DNA of 64,000 nucleotides from Azospirillum sp. TSA2s (GTDB taxonomy: Bacteria; Pseudomonadota; Alphaproteobacteria; Azospirillales; Azospirillaceae). Below, piece by piece: positions 19,431 through 28,531 of the stretch. The DNA lies in NCBI RefSeq assembly GCF_004923315.1, contig NZ_CP039647.1, positions 496,001 through 560,000 of the forward strand, given 5' to 3'. Position 1 is the first letter of the stretch. Each line of letters starts with the position of its first letter. The translations under genes and the position numbers were made by a program. The notes under the pieces are model-generated. The model searched no databases. It saw only the letters and a list, made by a program, of their open reading frames with translations, and was not told where the DNA came from.

Positions 19431-19640
19431 ATGAGCTGGGATAGCCCGGACACGCGATTTCACGTCGTGGTGAATGACGAGGAACAGTACTCGATCTGGC
19501 CCGACCACAAGCCGGTTCCCGCCGGTTGGCGCACGATCGGCGTCAGCGGCTCCAAGGAGGACTGCCTCGCCCACATCGAGCGGGTGTGGACCGACATGCG
19601 TCCGCTCAGCCTGCGCCGCGCCCTGGGCGATGCGGCCTGA
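19431..19640 (+). CDS. mbtH: MbtH-like NRPS partner protein
   Basis: This is a 69-residue MbtH-family protein, a small chaperone that binds and activates adenylation domains. The diagnostic residues are all present: [14 protein letters not shown], the SKEDCLAHI segment and VWTDMRP near the C-terminus. A good ribosome site (GAAGGAG) lies 7 bases before the ATG. It is the first gene of the rightward siderophore operon, 45 bases before the diaminobutyrate aminotransferase. As the only MbtH in the window it probably serves all four synthetases of the locus. Confidence 0.97.
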   Translation: MSWDSPDTRFHVVVNDEEQYSIWPDHKPVPAGWRTIGVSGSKEDCLAHIERVWTDMRPLSLRRALGDAA

Positions 19641-19684
19641 CCGGCCGTGCCCGATCCCGTATTCCCGATGAGGGAGATGTGCCC

Positions 19685-21133
19685 ATGACCGCGACCATCA
19701 CGGCGCCAACCATCGCAGCGCCATTGGGCCTGGACGGCTTCCATGCCCAGCCGGCGATCCGCCTCGGCGACGATCCGATGCTTCGCCGTCAGGAGGCGCG
19801 TGAATCGAACGCGCGCTCCTATCCGCGGCGCATCCCGCTGGTGCTGACCGAAGGCCGCGGCATCTATCTGCGCGACAGTGCCGGTCAGTTGTTCATCGAC
19901 TGCCTCGCCGGTGCCGGGACGCTGGCGCTGGGGCACAACCACCCGGACATCGTGGCGGCGCTGCGCGCGACGCTGGACAGCGGGCTGCCGCTGCACACGC
20001 TGGACCTGACCACCCCGGTCAAGGACCGGTTCGTCGAGGATCTGTTCGCGGCTTTGCCGCCAGCCTTCGCCCGTGATGCCCGGATCCAGTTCTGCGGTCC
20101 CACCGGCGCGGACGGGATCGAGGCGGCGATGAAGCTGGCCCGCACCGCCACCGGGCGGCGCACCATCGTCGGTTTCTCCGGCGGCTACCACGGCATGACC
20201 CACGGCACGCTGGCAATCATGGGCAATCTGGGGCCGAAGCGGCCGTTGGGCGGCGGCACCGGCGACGCCCACATGCTGCCCTATCCCTACGACTACCGCT
20301 GCCCGTTCGGGCTTGGTGGCGAGGCCGGGGTGGATGCCGGCCTGTCGATGATCGAGCAACTGCTGAGCGATCCGGAATCGGGCGTCGTGACGCCGGCGGC
20401 CGTGGTGGTGGAGGTGGTGCAGGGCGAAGGCGGCGTGGTGCCGGCGCCGGTGCGCTGGCTGCAGGGGCTGCGGCGGCTGACCCGTGTCCATGGCGTCCCG
20501 CTGGTCATCGACGAGGTGCAGACCGGGCTGGGCCGCACCGGCCGGCTGTTCGCCTTCGAACATGCCGGGATCGAGCCCGACATCCTGGTGCTGTCCAAGG
20601 CGATCGGCGGCAGCCTGCCGCTGTCGGTGGTGGTCTACAATGCCGGCCTCGACTGCTGGGCGCCGGGCGCCCATGCCGGCACCTTCCGCGGCAACCAGCT
20701 GGCGATGGCGGCGGGGTCGGCGACCCTGTACCGGATCCGTACCGACCGCCTGGACGAGCATGCCGCCGCCATGGGCGCACGGCTGACCGGCCATCTGCGG
20801 GCGATCCAGGCCGACCATCCCTGCCTGGGCGATGTGCGGGGACCGGGCCTGATGATCGGTGTCGAGATCGTGGACGAGCGCCGGCCGCCCCTGCGGCCGG
20901 GCGCCCGGCCGGCCGATGGCGAGCTTGCCCGGTCGCTGCAGCGCCGCTGCCTGGAGCAGGGCTTGATCCTGGAGCTAGGCGGGCGCCATGGCGCCGTGTT
21001 GCGGTTCCTGCCGCCGCTGATCGTCAGCGCCGCAGAGATCGACGAGATCGCCGACCGCTTCCGGACCGCCTTGCGGGCCGCACTGGTCGACCGGGCGGCG
21101 GGCGCGGCCTCCACCAGCCTCGCGGCGGAATAG
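19685..21133 (+). CDS. L-2,4-diaminobutyrate:2-oxoglutarate aminotransferase
   Basis: This is a 482-residue class III PLP aminotransferase of the EctB/PvdH/Dat type. It makes 2,4-diaminobutyrate from aspartate semialdehyde with glutamate as donor. The PLP lysine is in VLSKAIGGSLPLS (near residue 305), preceded by the cofactor aspartate in VIDEVQTGLGRTG. The VVEVVQGEGG block and the GFSGGYHGMTHG motif are typical of this branch. Its role fits the locus: the second module of the large leftward NRPS carries a Dab-type adenylation pocket. The ATG at 19685 follows a GGGAG site; the frame extends upstream over mbtH but does not look coding there. Confidence 0.93.
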   Translation: MTATITAPTIAAPLGLDGFHAQPAIRLGDDPMLRRQEARESNARSYPRRIPLVLTEGRGIYLRDSAGQLFIDCLAGAGTLALGHNHPDIVAALRATLDSGLPLHTLDLTTPVKDRFVEDLFAALPPAFARDARIQFCGPTGADGIEAAMKLARTATGRRTIVGFSGGYHGMTHGTLAIMGNLGPKRPLGGGTGDAHMLPYPYDYRCPFGLGGEAGVDAGLSMIEQLLSDPESGVVTPAAVVVEVVQGEGGVVPAPVRWLQGLRRLTRVHGVPLVIDEVQTGLGRTGRLFAFEHAGIEPDILVLSKAIGGSLPLSVVVYNAGLDCWAPGAHAGTFRGNQLAMAAGSATLYRIRTDRLDEHAAAMGARLTGHLRAIQADHPCLGDVRGPGLMIGVEIVDERRPPLRPGARPADGELARSLQRRCLEQGLILELGGRHGAVLRFLPPLIVSAAEIDEIADRFRTALRAALVDRAAGAASTSLAAE

Positions 21134-21145
21134 GCGGGCCGATAG

Positions 21146-24100
21146 ATGCAAGTAACTCTTAGTCGCATTATTGAGACGGCTCCGCTGTCGCTGGCGCAGG
21201 AGCTTTTGTGGCTGCTCCAGCGCCTGGATCCAACGGATGCCGCCTATAACCTGACGCGCGCCTTCCGTCTGGACGGCGCCCTGGACGCGGCGGCGCTGGA
21301 GCGGGCACTGGAAGCGCTGGCCTGGAGGCACGCCATCCTGCGGACGCGGTTCGAAGAGCGGGACGGGGCGCCGCAACAGGTGGTGCTGTCCCGTCCGACC
21401 CTGCGGCTGACGCGGGAAGCCGTTCAGCCCGACGACGCTGCGCTGGCGGAGCGCATCCGCGAGGAGACGCGGCGGCCATTCGACCTGTCCGCCGGCCCGC
21501 CGATCCGCGCGTCGCTACTGCCGCTGGCCGGCGGAGGGGCGGTGCTGCTGCTGGCGATGCACCACATCCTGTCGGACGGTCCGTCAAACCCGATCCTGGC
21601 GCGCGACCTGATGACCGCATACGTCGCCGCCCTGGCGGATCCGGAAGCCGACCCGGCGGCGCTGCTTCCGCCGCTGCCCCTGCAATATGCCGATCATGCG
21701 CGGGCACAGCGCGGCGAGGCGGCGCAGGCGCGCATCGAACGGGCGGTCGAACGGGCCGTCAGGCGGCTCGGCACCGGCATCCCGGCCCTGGAACTGCCGA
21801 CCGACCGGCCGCGCCCGAGCGTTCGCGGCAGCGCCGGGGCGCGGGTCGAGTTCGCCCTGCCGGATGAGACGGTTTCCGCCCTGCGCGCCCTGGCGCGGGC
21901 GGAAGCCTGTACGCCCTTTATCCCGCTGCTGGCGGCTTGGCAGGCCCTGCTCGGCCGCTGGTCCGGGCAGGATGATTTCGCCGTCGGCGTGCCCGATGCC
22001 GGACGGAACGACGAGGAGCTGGAACCGCTGGTCGGCTTCTTCGTCGAAACCCAGCTCTTCCGCGCCCGCCTGACGCCCGGCCTGACCGGCCGCGCGCTCT
22101 GCCGGCGGCTGCGCGCGGAGGCGCTGGCGGCGCTGAGCGACGGGGCGGCCCCCATCGAGCGCCTGCTGGAGCGGCTCGATCCTGTGCGCGACGGCAGCCG
22201 GACACCACTGTTCCAGACCCTGCTGAACCTGCGGATGGACGCTCCCGCTGCCTTGCGGCTGCCGGGCCTGACCGTGACGCCGCTTCCGGTGCCGGAGACC
22301 ACCGCCAAGCTGGACGTGGCGCTCGACGTTGCCGTGGGGGAGGCGAGGGCGCTCTGCGCGATCGACTATGCCACCGACCTGTTCGACGCCGCGACGGCCG
22401 AGCGTCTGGCTGCCGGCTTCCGTGCCTTGCTGGCCGGAATGCTGGCCGATCCGGAGGCGGAACTGGCCGACCTGCCGCTGATGGCGCCGGTGGCGCGGGC
22501 GGAGGAGCTGACGCGCTGGAACGACACCGCCCTGGCGCTGGATCCGGCGGAGGATCTCGTGGCGATGGTGGAACGCACCGCCGCCGATCTGCCGGACTGC
22601 GTCGCCCTGGTCTGCGGCGAAACCACGTTGACTTACCGCGCGTTGAACGCACGGGCCAACCGCCTCGCCCGCTGGCTCGCCGCCCGCGGGGTCGGTGCCG
22701 ACAGTCTGGTGGCGGTGGCGCTGCCGCGCGGGGTCGATCTGCCGGTCGCGCTGCTGGCGATCCAGAAGGCGGGCGGCGCCTATCTGCCGCTCGACCCCGA
22801 CCAGCCGGCGGTGCGCAATGCCCACATCCTGGCCCATGCCCGGCCGGTGCTGGTGATCGACGCGCCGCTGGCGGAGTTCGCCGCCGGATACGAGGAATTG
22901 GCGGACGGGAATCTCGGCCGACCGGTGCATCCGCGCCAGCTCGCCTACACGCTCTACACCTCGGGATCGACCGGCGTGCCGAAGGGCGTGCAGATCGACC
23001 GGCAGGCCTTCGCCAGTTTCCTCCATGCCATGCAGGCGCAGATCGGCCTCGCCGCCGACGACCGGCTGCTGGCGGTGACGACGCTGGGCTTCGACATCGC
23101 CGGGCTGGAGCTGTTCCTGCCGCTGGTCGCCGGTGCCCGCATCATCCTCGCCACGCGCGAGCAGGCCCAGGATCCGCAAGCCCTCGCCGGGCTGATCGAA
23201 CGCCAGGGCATCACCGCCCTGCAGGCGACGCCGGCGACCTGGCGCATGCTGCTGGACGCCACCGAGCGTTCGTGGCCGAGCCTGCGCGCGGTGTGCGGCG
23301 GCGAGGAGCTGGGCGTCGGTCTGGCCCGTTGCCTGCTGGCGCGCGGCGTGCGGCTGCTGAACGTCTACGGCCCGACCGAAACCACTGTCTGGTCCGCCGC
23401 CTGGCTGGTGGAGCGGGCCGGGGATGGCGACGGCACGGTTCCCATCGGCCATGCCGTCGCCAACAACCGCCTCTACATCCTGGACAGCCGGCTGGAGCCA
23501 GTCCCCCCCGGCGTCGCCGGCGACCTATGGATCGGCGGGCTGGGGCTGGCGCGCGGCTATGGCGGGCAACCGGGCCTGACCGCGGCCTGTTTTATGCCGA
23601 ACCCGTTCCCCGAGGACGGCGCACCCGGCGCCGGTGCCGGCAGCCGCCTCTACCGCACCGGCGACCGCGCCCAACGGCGCACCGACGGCGCCATAGAATT
23701 CCTGGGCCGCCGCGACCATCAGATGAAGATCCGCGGCTTCCGTATCGAGGCGGCGGAGGTGGAGGCGGCGCTCGACAGCCATCCGCAGGTGCGCCACTCC
23801 GTGGTCGCCGCCCACATGCCGGCCACGGGCGATGCGCTGCTCTGCGCCTATCTGGTGACGGCCGACGGGAGCGAGCCGCCGGACCTGCATACCCATCTCG
23901 CCGCCCGCCTTCCGGCCTACATGCTGCCGTCGGTCTGCATGGTGCTGGACCGGCTGCCGTTGAACGCCAACGGCAAGATCGACCGCAAGGCGTTGCCGCC
24001 GCCCGATACGCCGGCTGCGTCCGACGGGTTCGAGCCGCCGGCAACCGACACCGAGGCACGGCTGGCCACGCTGTGGGAGGAGGTGCTGGAACGGCCGGGG

Positions 24101-24346
24101 CTCGGCGTCGCCGACGATTTCTTCCGGCTGGGTGGCCATTCCCTGCGGCTGGTCCGCCTGCAGACGCGCATCCGCGGCGCCTTCGGCCTCGACCTGCCGC
24201 TGGCCGAGCTGTTCCGCGCCCCGACCGTCCGCGCCATGGCCACCGTGATCGACTCCCGCGGCAGCCGGGACGAGGCGGACGACCTCGCCTTCATGGCCGG
24301 CCTGCTGGCCGGCGACGGCACGGCCGAACCGGGCGGTGCGCCATGA
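21146..24346 (+). CDS. NRPS, C-A-T, glycine-type pocket
   Basis: This is a 1066-residue single-module synthetase. The condensation domain has an intact HHILSDG (near 140). The adenylation domain (YTSGSTGVPKG near 605) has the hand-read pocket D-I-L-Q-C-G-V-V-W, close to the known glycine signature. The carrier domain has GGHSL near 995, and the C-terminal tail is short with no thioesterase. Its position in the assembly order is not obvious. The complete N-terminal C domain means it needs an upstream carrier-bound donor, yet the leftward NRPS that could precede it also ends in its own C domain. The ribosome site is weak. The stop overlaps the exporter ATG (ATGA), so the two are translationally coupled. 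Confidence 0.93.
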   Translation: MQVTLSRIIETAPLSLAQELLWLLQRLDPTDAAYNLTRAFRLDGALDAAALERALEALAWRHAILRTRFEERDGAPQQVVLSRPTLRLTREAVQPDDAALAERIREETRRPFDLSAGPPIRASLLPLAGGGAVLLLAMHHILSDGPSNPILARDLMTAYVAALADPEADPAALLPPLPLQYADHARAQRGEAAQARIERAVERAVRRLGTGIPALELPTDRPRPSVRGSAGARVEFALPDETVSALRALARAEACTPFIPLLAAWQALLGRWSGQDDFAVGVPDAGRNDEELEPLVGFFVETQLFRARLTPGLTGRALCRRLRAEALAALSDGAAPIERLLERLDPVRDGSRTPLFQTLLNLRMDAPAALRLPGLTVTPLPVPETTAKLDVALDVAVGEARALCAIDYATDLFDAATAERLAAGFRALLAGMLADPEAELADLPLMAPVARAEELTRWNDTALALDPAEDLVAMVERTAADLPDCVALVCGETTLTYRALNARANRLARWLAARGVGADSLVAVALPRGVDLPVALLAIQKAGGAYLPLDPDQPAVRNAHILAHARPVLVIDAPLAEFAAGYEELADGNLGRPVHPRQLAYTLYTSGSTGVPKGVQIDRQAFASFLHAMQAQIGLAADDRLLAVTTLGFDIAGLELFLPLVAGARIILATREQAQDPQALAGLIERQGITALQATPATWRMLLDATERSWPSLRAVCGGEELGVGLARCLLARGVRLLNVYGPTETTVWSAAWLVERAGDGDGTVPIGHAVANNRLYILDSRLEPVPPGVAGDLWIGGLGLARGYGGQPGLTAACFMPNPFPEDGAPGAGAGSRLYRTGDRAQRRTDGAIEFLGRRDHQMKIRGFRIEAAEVEAALDSHPQVRHSVVAAHMPATGDALLCAYLVTADGSEPPDLHTHLAARLPAYMLPSVCMVLDRLPLNANGKIDRKALPPPDTPAASDGFEPPATDTEARLATLWEEVLERPGLGVADDFFRLGGHSLRLVRLQTRIRGAFGLDLPLAELFRAPTVRAMATVIDSRGSRDEADDLAFMAGLLAGDGTAEPGGAP

Positions 24347-25992
24347 GCCTGCTGTTCTCCCTCCTGCGCCGCTTCCGCTGGCGCATGCCGCTGGCGCTGG
24401 GGCTGGGAGCCGCCGGGGCGCTGGCCGGTCTGTGGGTGATCGCGCTGGTCAACCGGCTGATCGCCGGCAGTGCTGCGCCCGACGCGCCGACCTTCGCGCT
24501 GATCGCCGTGCTGCTGGCGGCGGTGTTCGGCTTCGGCTTCGGCGCGCAGGCGATCCTGACGGCGCTCGGCCACCGGGTGGTGTGCGAGATGCGCACGGCG
24601 ACGGTGAAGCGGCTGCTCGACACCGACGTGGAACGGCTGGAGACCATCGGCGCCCCGGCGCTCTACGCCACCCTGACCAAGGACATCGCCACGGTCGGCC
24701 AAGCTTTCAACCGGTTGCCCTTCGTCTTCTGCAACGGCGTGCTGGTGCTGGGTGGCTTCCTCTATCTCGGCTGGCTGTCCTGGCAACTCTTCCTGCTCAG
24801 CGCCGCGGTGATCGGGCTTGGGGTGGGGGTGGCCTATGGCTGGGTGTCGGCGATGCGCCGGCTGATGGTCGAGGTGCGCGAAACCGACGACCGCCTGCTC
24901 GCCGGCTATCGCGGCGCGATCGAAGGCCGCAACGAGTTGGCGCTGAACACGGTGCGCAAGCGCGTCTTCCACCGCCACGACGTTGCGGCGGCGGCGGAGC
25001 ATGCCCGCGACACCGAGACCCGCGCCGACCGCTATTGGGTGCTGAGCCTGAGCTGGACCGCCCTGGTCATCCTCGGCCTGATCGCCGGCATCTTCGCCGC
25101 CGGCGAGGCACTGGACCTGCCGCGGCCGCACACCGCCGGTTTCGTGCTGGTGCTGATGTTCCTGCGAATGCCGCTGAACGATCTGGTCGGCACGCTGCCG
25201 ATCCTGCTGTCCGGCAAGGTGGCGCTGGCGAAGGTCGAGGCGTTGCGCCTGGAAGCGCACCGCCCGGACTTCGACCGCCCGGAACCGGCGTGCGCGGCGC
25301 TTCCCGCCAAGGGGCCGCTGCTCAGCCTGTCCGGCGTCGTCTACGACCATCCGGCCCAGGGCGACGAGCCCGGCTTCCACCTCGGCCCGGTCGAACTGAC
25401 GGTCGAGGCGGGGGAGACGCTGTTCATCGTCGGCGGCAACGGCGGCGGCAAGTCGACCCTGCTGACCCTGCTGGCCGGACTGCGCCGGCCGGCTGCCGGA
25501 ACCATCCGGCTGGGTGGGCTGGAGGTGACCGAGGAGCGTCGCGGCTGGCATCGCGAGCAGATCAGCGCCGTCTTCTCCACCCCCCACCTGTTCGACCGGC
25601 TGGTCGGTCCCGACGGCCGGCTGGACGAGGAGCTTGCCCAGGCGTTCCTGCGCCGACTGCGGATGGACCACAAGGTGGCGCTGGCCGGCGACCGCCTCTC
25701 CGACATCCGGCTGTCGCAGGGACAGCGCAAGCGCATCGCCCTGCTGGCCGCGGTGGTGGAAGAGCGGCCGATCCTGCTGCTCGACGAATGGGCGGCCGAC
25801 CAGGACCCGCTGTTCCGCCGCTTCTTCTACGAGGAGCTGCTGCCGGAACTCAAACGCGGCGGCCGCACCATCATCGCCGTCAGTCACGACGACCGCTTCT
25901 TCCATCTCGCCGACCGGGTGCTGCGCTGCGATGCCGGGGTGCTGTCGCCCTGGAGCGAGGTGCCGGTCCTGCCGGCACATGCGGCGCAATGA
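24343..25992 (+). CDS. PvdE/SyrD-type siderophore-peptide ABC exporter
   Basis: This is a 549-residue half-size ABC exporter with fused membrane and nucleotide-binding domains, the cyclic-peptide-exporter class that moves siderophore precursors from cytoplasm to periplasm. About six membrane helices occupy residues 1-290. The Walker A is GGNGGGKST (near 364), the signature LSQGQRKR replaces LSGGQ, Walker B is ILLLDEWAADQD (near 478) and the switch His is in SHDD. The WAADQD after Walker B and the SQGQ signature are hallmarks of this subfamily. It overlaps the upstream NRPS stop by four bases. A periplasmic maturation step like that of pyoverdine is possible, but no maturation enzyme is seen here. 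Confidence 0.92.
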   Translation: MSLLFSLLRRFRWRMPLALGLGAAGALAGLWVIALVNRLIAGSAAPDAPTFALIAVLLAAVFGFGFGAQAILTALGHRVVCEMRTATVKRLLDTDVERLETIGAPALYATLTKDIATVGQAFNRLPFVFCNGVLVLGGFLYLGWLSWQLFLLSAAVIGLGVGVAYGWVSAMRRLMVEVRETDDRLLAGYRGAIEGRNELALNTVRKRVFHRHDVAAAAEHARDTETRADRYWVLSLSWTALVILGLIAGIFAAGEALDLPRPHTAGFVLVLMFLRMPLNDLVGTLPILLSGKVALAKVEALRLEAHRPDFDRPEPACAALPAKGPLLSLSGVVYDHPAQGDEPGFHLGPVELTVEAGETLFIVGGNGGGKSTLLTLLAGLRRPAAGTIRLGGLEVTEERRGWHREQISAVFSTPHLFDRLVGPDGRLDEELAQAFLRRLRMDHKVALAGDRLSDIRLSQGQRKRIALLAAVVEERPILLLDEWAADQDPLFRRFFYEELLPELKRGGRTIIAVSHDDRFFHLADRVLRCDAGVLSPWSEVPVLPAHAAQ

Positions 25993-26082
25993 CCGCCGGG
26001 CGGCCGTCGGCCGAAACCCCCATCCCTTTCCCAAACGCCTGCCGCTGCGCCTCGCGCGGCCGGCCATGAGGAGGCGCCTTCG

Positions 26083-27171
26083 ATGACCGCCGATTCCGAC
26101 ATTCTGACCGCGTCCGGCGGTGTTCCGGTGCCCTGCCGTGCGCTTGGCCGCACGCTCCGCACCCTGTGGGACGGAGCCGACCTGACCGTCCGCCTGGAAG
26201 GTGAGGTCCGGCAGCGCTGGCGGCTGTCCGGCGGGGCCGGGGCGGCCGAACTGACCCTGGTGGAGGATGCGGTGCCGGCGGCGGACGGCGACGACCTCCG
26301 CCGTCTGGCAGCATTCGCCGCGCTCGACGCCGCCTTCATCCGCGCCGATGACCCCGCGATTTTGCGGCTGACCGCCCCCGACCGTCTCGCCGAGGCGCTG
26401 CGTCTGGACGGCGTCGTGGTGGAGGATGGCGGCACCCAGCTGGCGATGGCCGGCGCCCTGTACCAGCGGCCCGACCTGTGGCTCCTGGGCCCCGGATCGG
26501 GCGGATATCCCCAGTCGCACATCGTCTCGAACGGCCGCTACCACCCGCGCCGGCCGCCCAAGCCGCAGGGCACGCTCTATGCCCGTCACATTCCCTGGCT
26601 GGAACAGACGCTGTCCTTCCGGGTCGCCGACATCGACGGCGATCTGGAGCGTTTCCATCGCTGGCAGAACGACCCGCGTGTCGCCTTCTTCTGGCAGGAG
26701 GAGGGCGATCCGGCCAAGCACCGCGCCTATCTGGAGGCGCAGCTCGCCGATCCCCACAGCATGCCGCTGATCGCCAGCCTGGACGGCGCCCCCTTCGGCT
26801 ATTTCGAAGTCTATTGGGCCAAGGAGAACCGGATCGGCGCCTTCTACGACGCGCAGGATTACGACCGCGGCTGGCATGTGCTGATCGGCGAGGAGCATGT
26901 GCGTGGACGGGCCTATGTCAGCGCGTGGCTGCCGTCGCTGGTGCATTTCATGTTCCTGGACGACCCGCGCACCCAGCGCATCGTCGGCGAGCCGCGGGCG
27001 GACCATCACCAGCAGATCCGCAATCTCGACCGCTCCGGTTTCGCCAAGCTCAAGGAGTTCGACTTCCCGCACAAGCGGGCGATGCTGGTCATGCTGTTGC
27101 GTGAACGATATTTCGCCGACCAGCTGTGGGTGCCGCGCGCCGACCCGGCCACGACGAAGCAGGGGGGCTGA
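26083..27171 (+). CDS. N-hydroxy-ornithine/lysine acetyltransferase (IucB/MbtK type)
   Basis: This is a 362-residue protein. Its C-terminal half is a GNAT acyltransferase of the siderophore-biosynthesis class, which acylates the hydroxylamine of N-hydroxyornithine or N-hydroxylysine to form the hydroxamate. Recognisable blocks are FHRWQNDPRVAFFW, FGYFEVYWAKE, DRGWHVLIGE, the HFMFLDDPRTQRIVGEP core and the FDFPHKRAMLV tail. The N-terminal 170 residues are the variable extension common in this family. It lies four bases upstream of the N-monooxygenase, its expected partner. The acyl donor (acetyl, formyl or other) cannot be read from sequence. Confidence 0.9.
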   Translation: MTADSDILTASGGVPVPCRALGRTLRTLWDGADLTVRLEGEVRQRWRLSGGAGAAELTLVEDAVPAADGDDLRRLAAFAALDAAFIRADDPAILRLTAPDRLAEALRLDGVVVEDGGTQLAMAGALYQRPDLWLLGPGSGGYPQSHIVSNGRYHPRRPPKPQGTLYARHIPWLEQTLSFRVADIDGDLERFHRWQNDPRVAFFWQEEGDPAKHRAYLEAQLADPHSMPLIASLDGAPFGYFEVYWAKENRIGAFYDAQDYDRGWHVLIGEEHVRGRAYVSAWLPSLVHFMFLDDPRTQRIVGEPRADHHQQIRNLDRSGFAKLKEFDFPHKRAMLVMLLRERYFADQLWVPRADPATTKQGG

Positions 27172-27174
27172 GCG

Positions 27175-28512
27175 ATGCATGGCATCCCCTCCCTCATCGG
27201 CGACGGTGGACGTGTTCTGGACCTCGTCGGCGTCGGCTTCGGGCCGTCCAATCTGGCCCTGGCGGTGGCGTTGCGCGAGGGGGGTGCCGGTCTGGCCTGC
27301 CGCTTCCTGGAAAAGCGCGAAACCTTCGTCTGGCACGGCAACATGCTGCTGGACGGCAGCCGGATGCAGATCTCGTTCCTGAAGGATCTGGTGTCGCTGC
27401 GCGACCCGACCAGCCGCTACAGCTTCCTCAGCTACCTGCACGGTCAAGGCCGGCTGCAGGACTTCATCAATCTGCGAACCTTCTATCCCAGCCGGCGCGA
27501 GTTCAACGACTATCTCGCCTGGGTCGCCGCCGATTTCGATGATCTCTGCGACTACGGGCTGGAGGCGACGGCGATCGAGCCGGCGCGGGTGGGAGAGGCG
27601 GTGCCGCTTGTCCGCGTCCATGCCCGTGACCGCGCCGGCCGCGAGCGGAGCTGGCTTGCCCGCAACGTGGTGATCGGCGCCGGGGCGACGCCGCGGATTC
27701 CCGACGCCTTCGACGGCCTCGTGCGCAGAGGTGCCGGGGCCGGGGGCGGTCCGCTCGTGATCCATTCCAATGATTATCTGTCCGCCGCCGAGGAGCTGGC
27801 GCGGGCCGGCCGGGTCGCGGTGGTCGGGCTGGGGCAGAGCGCGGCCGAGATTTTCCTCGACCTGCATGGGCGGGGCGTCGCGGTGGACATCATCGGGCGC
27901 GGACCGGCGATGCGGCCGGCCGACAGCAGCCCCTTCGCCAATCAGGTCTTCGACGCCGGCTACACCAATTACCTTTACGGCCTGCCCCCGGCCGAGCGTG
28001 CCGACCTGCTGCGCGCCTTCCACAACACCAACTATGCCGTCGTCGACCCCGACCTCATCGATGCCGTCTACGGCATCTTCTACCAGCAGAAGGTGGAAGG
28101 CGCGGCGCGCCACGCGATGCTGACCCGGCACGAGGTGGTGGCGGCCCGCCGCGCCAGTAACGGCGACCCGGTGCTCGACCTCGCCAGCCTGGACGGCGGC
28201 GGGCGCCACGAGCGGCGCTATGGCGCGGTGGTGCTGGCCACCGGCTATCGCCGCCGCATCCACGAGGAGTTGCTGCAGCCGATGGGGCCCTGGCTGGCCG
28301 GCGGGGAGGTCGGGCGCGACTACCGCCTGCCGACCGTCCCCGGCTGCACCGCCGGCCTGTATCTGCAGGGCTGCTGCGAGGCGACGCACGGCCTCAGCGA
28401 CACCCTGCTCTCGATCCTGCCGATCCGCGCGCAGGAAATCGCCACGGCCCTGACGGCGGATGCCGACCGGGGCCACGGCCAACAAATCCGCACAACGACA
28501 TCAGCACAGTGA
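27175..28512 (+). CDS. L-ornithine N5 / L-lysine N6-monooxygenase
   Basis: This is a 445-residue flavin-dependent N-hydroxylating monooxygenase (PvdA/SidA/IucD family). It uses FAD and NADPH to hydroxylate the side-chain amine of ornithine or lysine. The FAD site is GVGFGPSNLALA (about residues 19-30), the NADPH site is VGLGQSAAE (near 217), and the family C-terminal ATGY is near 355. The MQISFLKDLVSLRDPTS block is typical of ornithine and lysine hydroxylases. Substrate choice is uncertain; ornithine is favoured because peptide siderophores of this kind usually carry N5-acyl-N5-hydroxyornithine. It sits between the acetyltransferase (3-base gap) and the receptor. Confidence 0.94.
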   Translation: MHGIPSLIGDGGRVLDLVGVGFGPSNLALAVALREGGAGLACRFLEKRETFVWHGNMLLDGSRMQISFLKDLVSLRDPTSRYSFLSYLHGQGRLQDFINLRTFYPSRREFNDYLAWVAADFDDLCDYGLEATAIEPARVGEAVPLVRVHARDRAGRERSWLARNVVIGAGATPRIPDAFDGLVRRGAGAGGGPLVIHSNDYLSAAEELARAGRVAVVGLGQSAAEIFLDLHGRGVAVDIIGRGPAMRPADSSPFANQVFDAGYTNYLYGLPPAERADLLRAFHNTNYAVVDPDLIDAVYGIFYQQKVEGAARHAMLTRHEVVAARRASNGDPVLDLASLDGGGRHERRYGAVVLATGYRRRIHEELLQPMGPWLAGGEVGRDYRLPTVPGCTAGLYLQGCCEATHGLSDTLLSILPIRAQEIATALTADADRGHGQQIRTTTSAQ

Positions 28513-28531
28513 CGAATGGGGGACTTTCGGA

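Noticed and set aside
23272..24342. Possible 5' extension of the exporter gene into the NRPS
   Set aside because: The in-frame upstream sequence is the out-of-frame shadow of the adenylation domain. The exporter begins at the ATGA overlap at 24343, which matches the family N-terminus.
23917..28485. A 1522-codon minus-strand frame opposite the exporter, acetyltransferase and monooxygenase
   Set aside because: It spans three genes with strong motifs on the other strand and has shadow composition without conserved motifs.
28460..28531. Longer N-terminus for the TonB-dependent receptor
   Set aside because: The extra 24 codons overlap the monooxygenase end and would bury the signal peptide; ATG 28532 has a ribosome site and gives a normal signal sequence.
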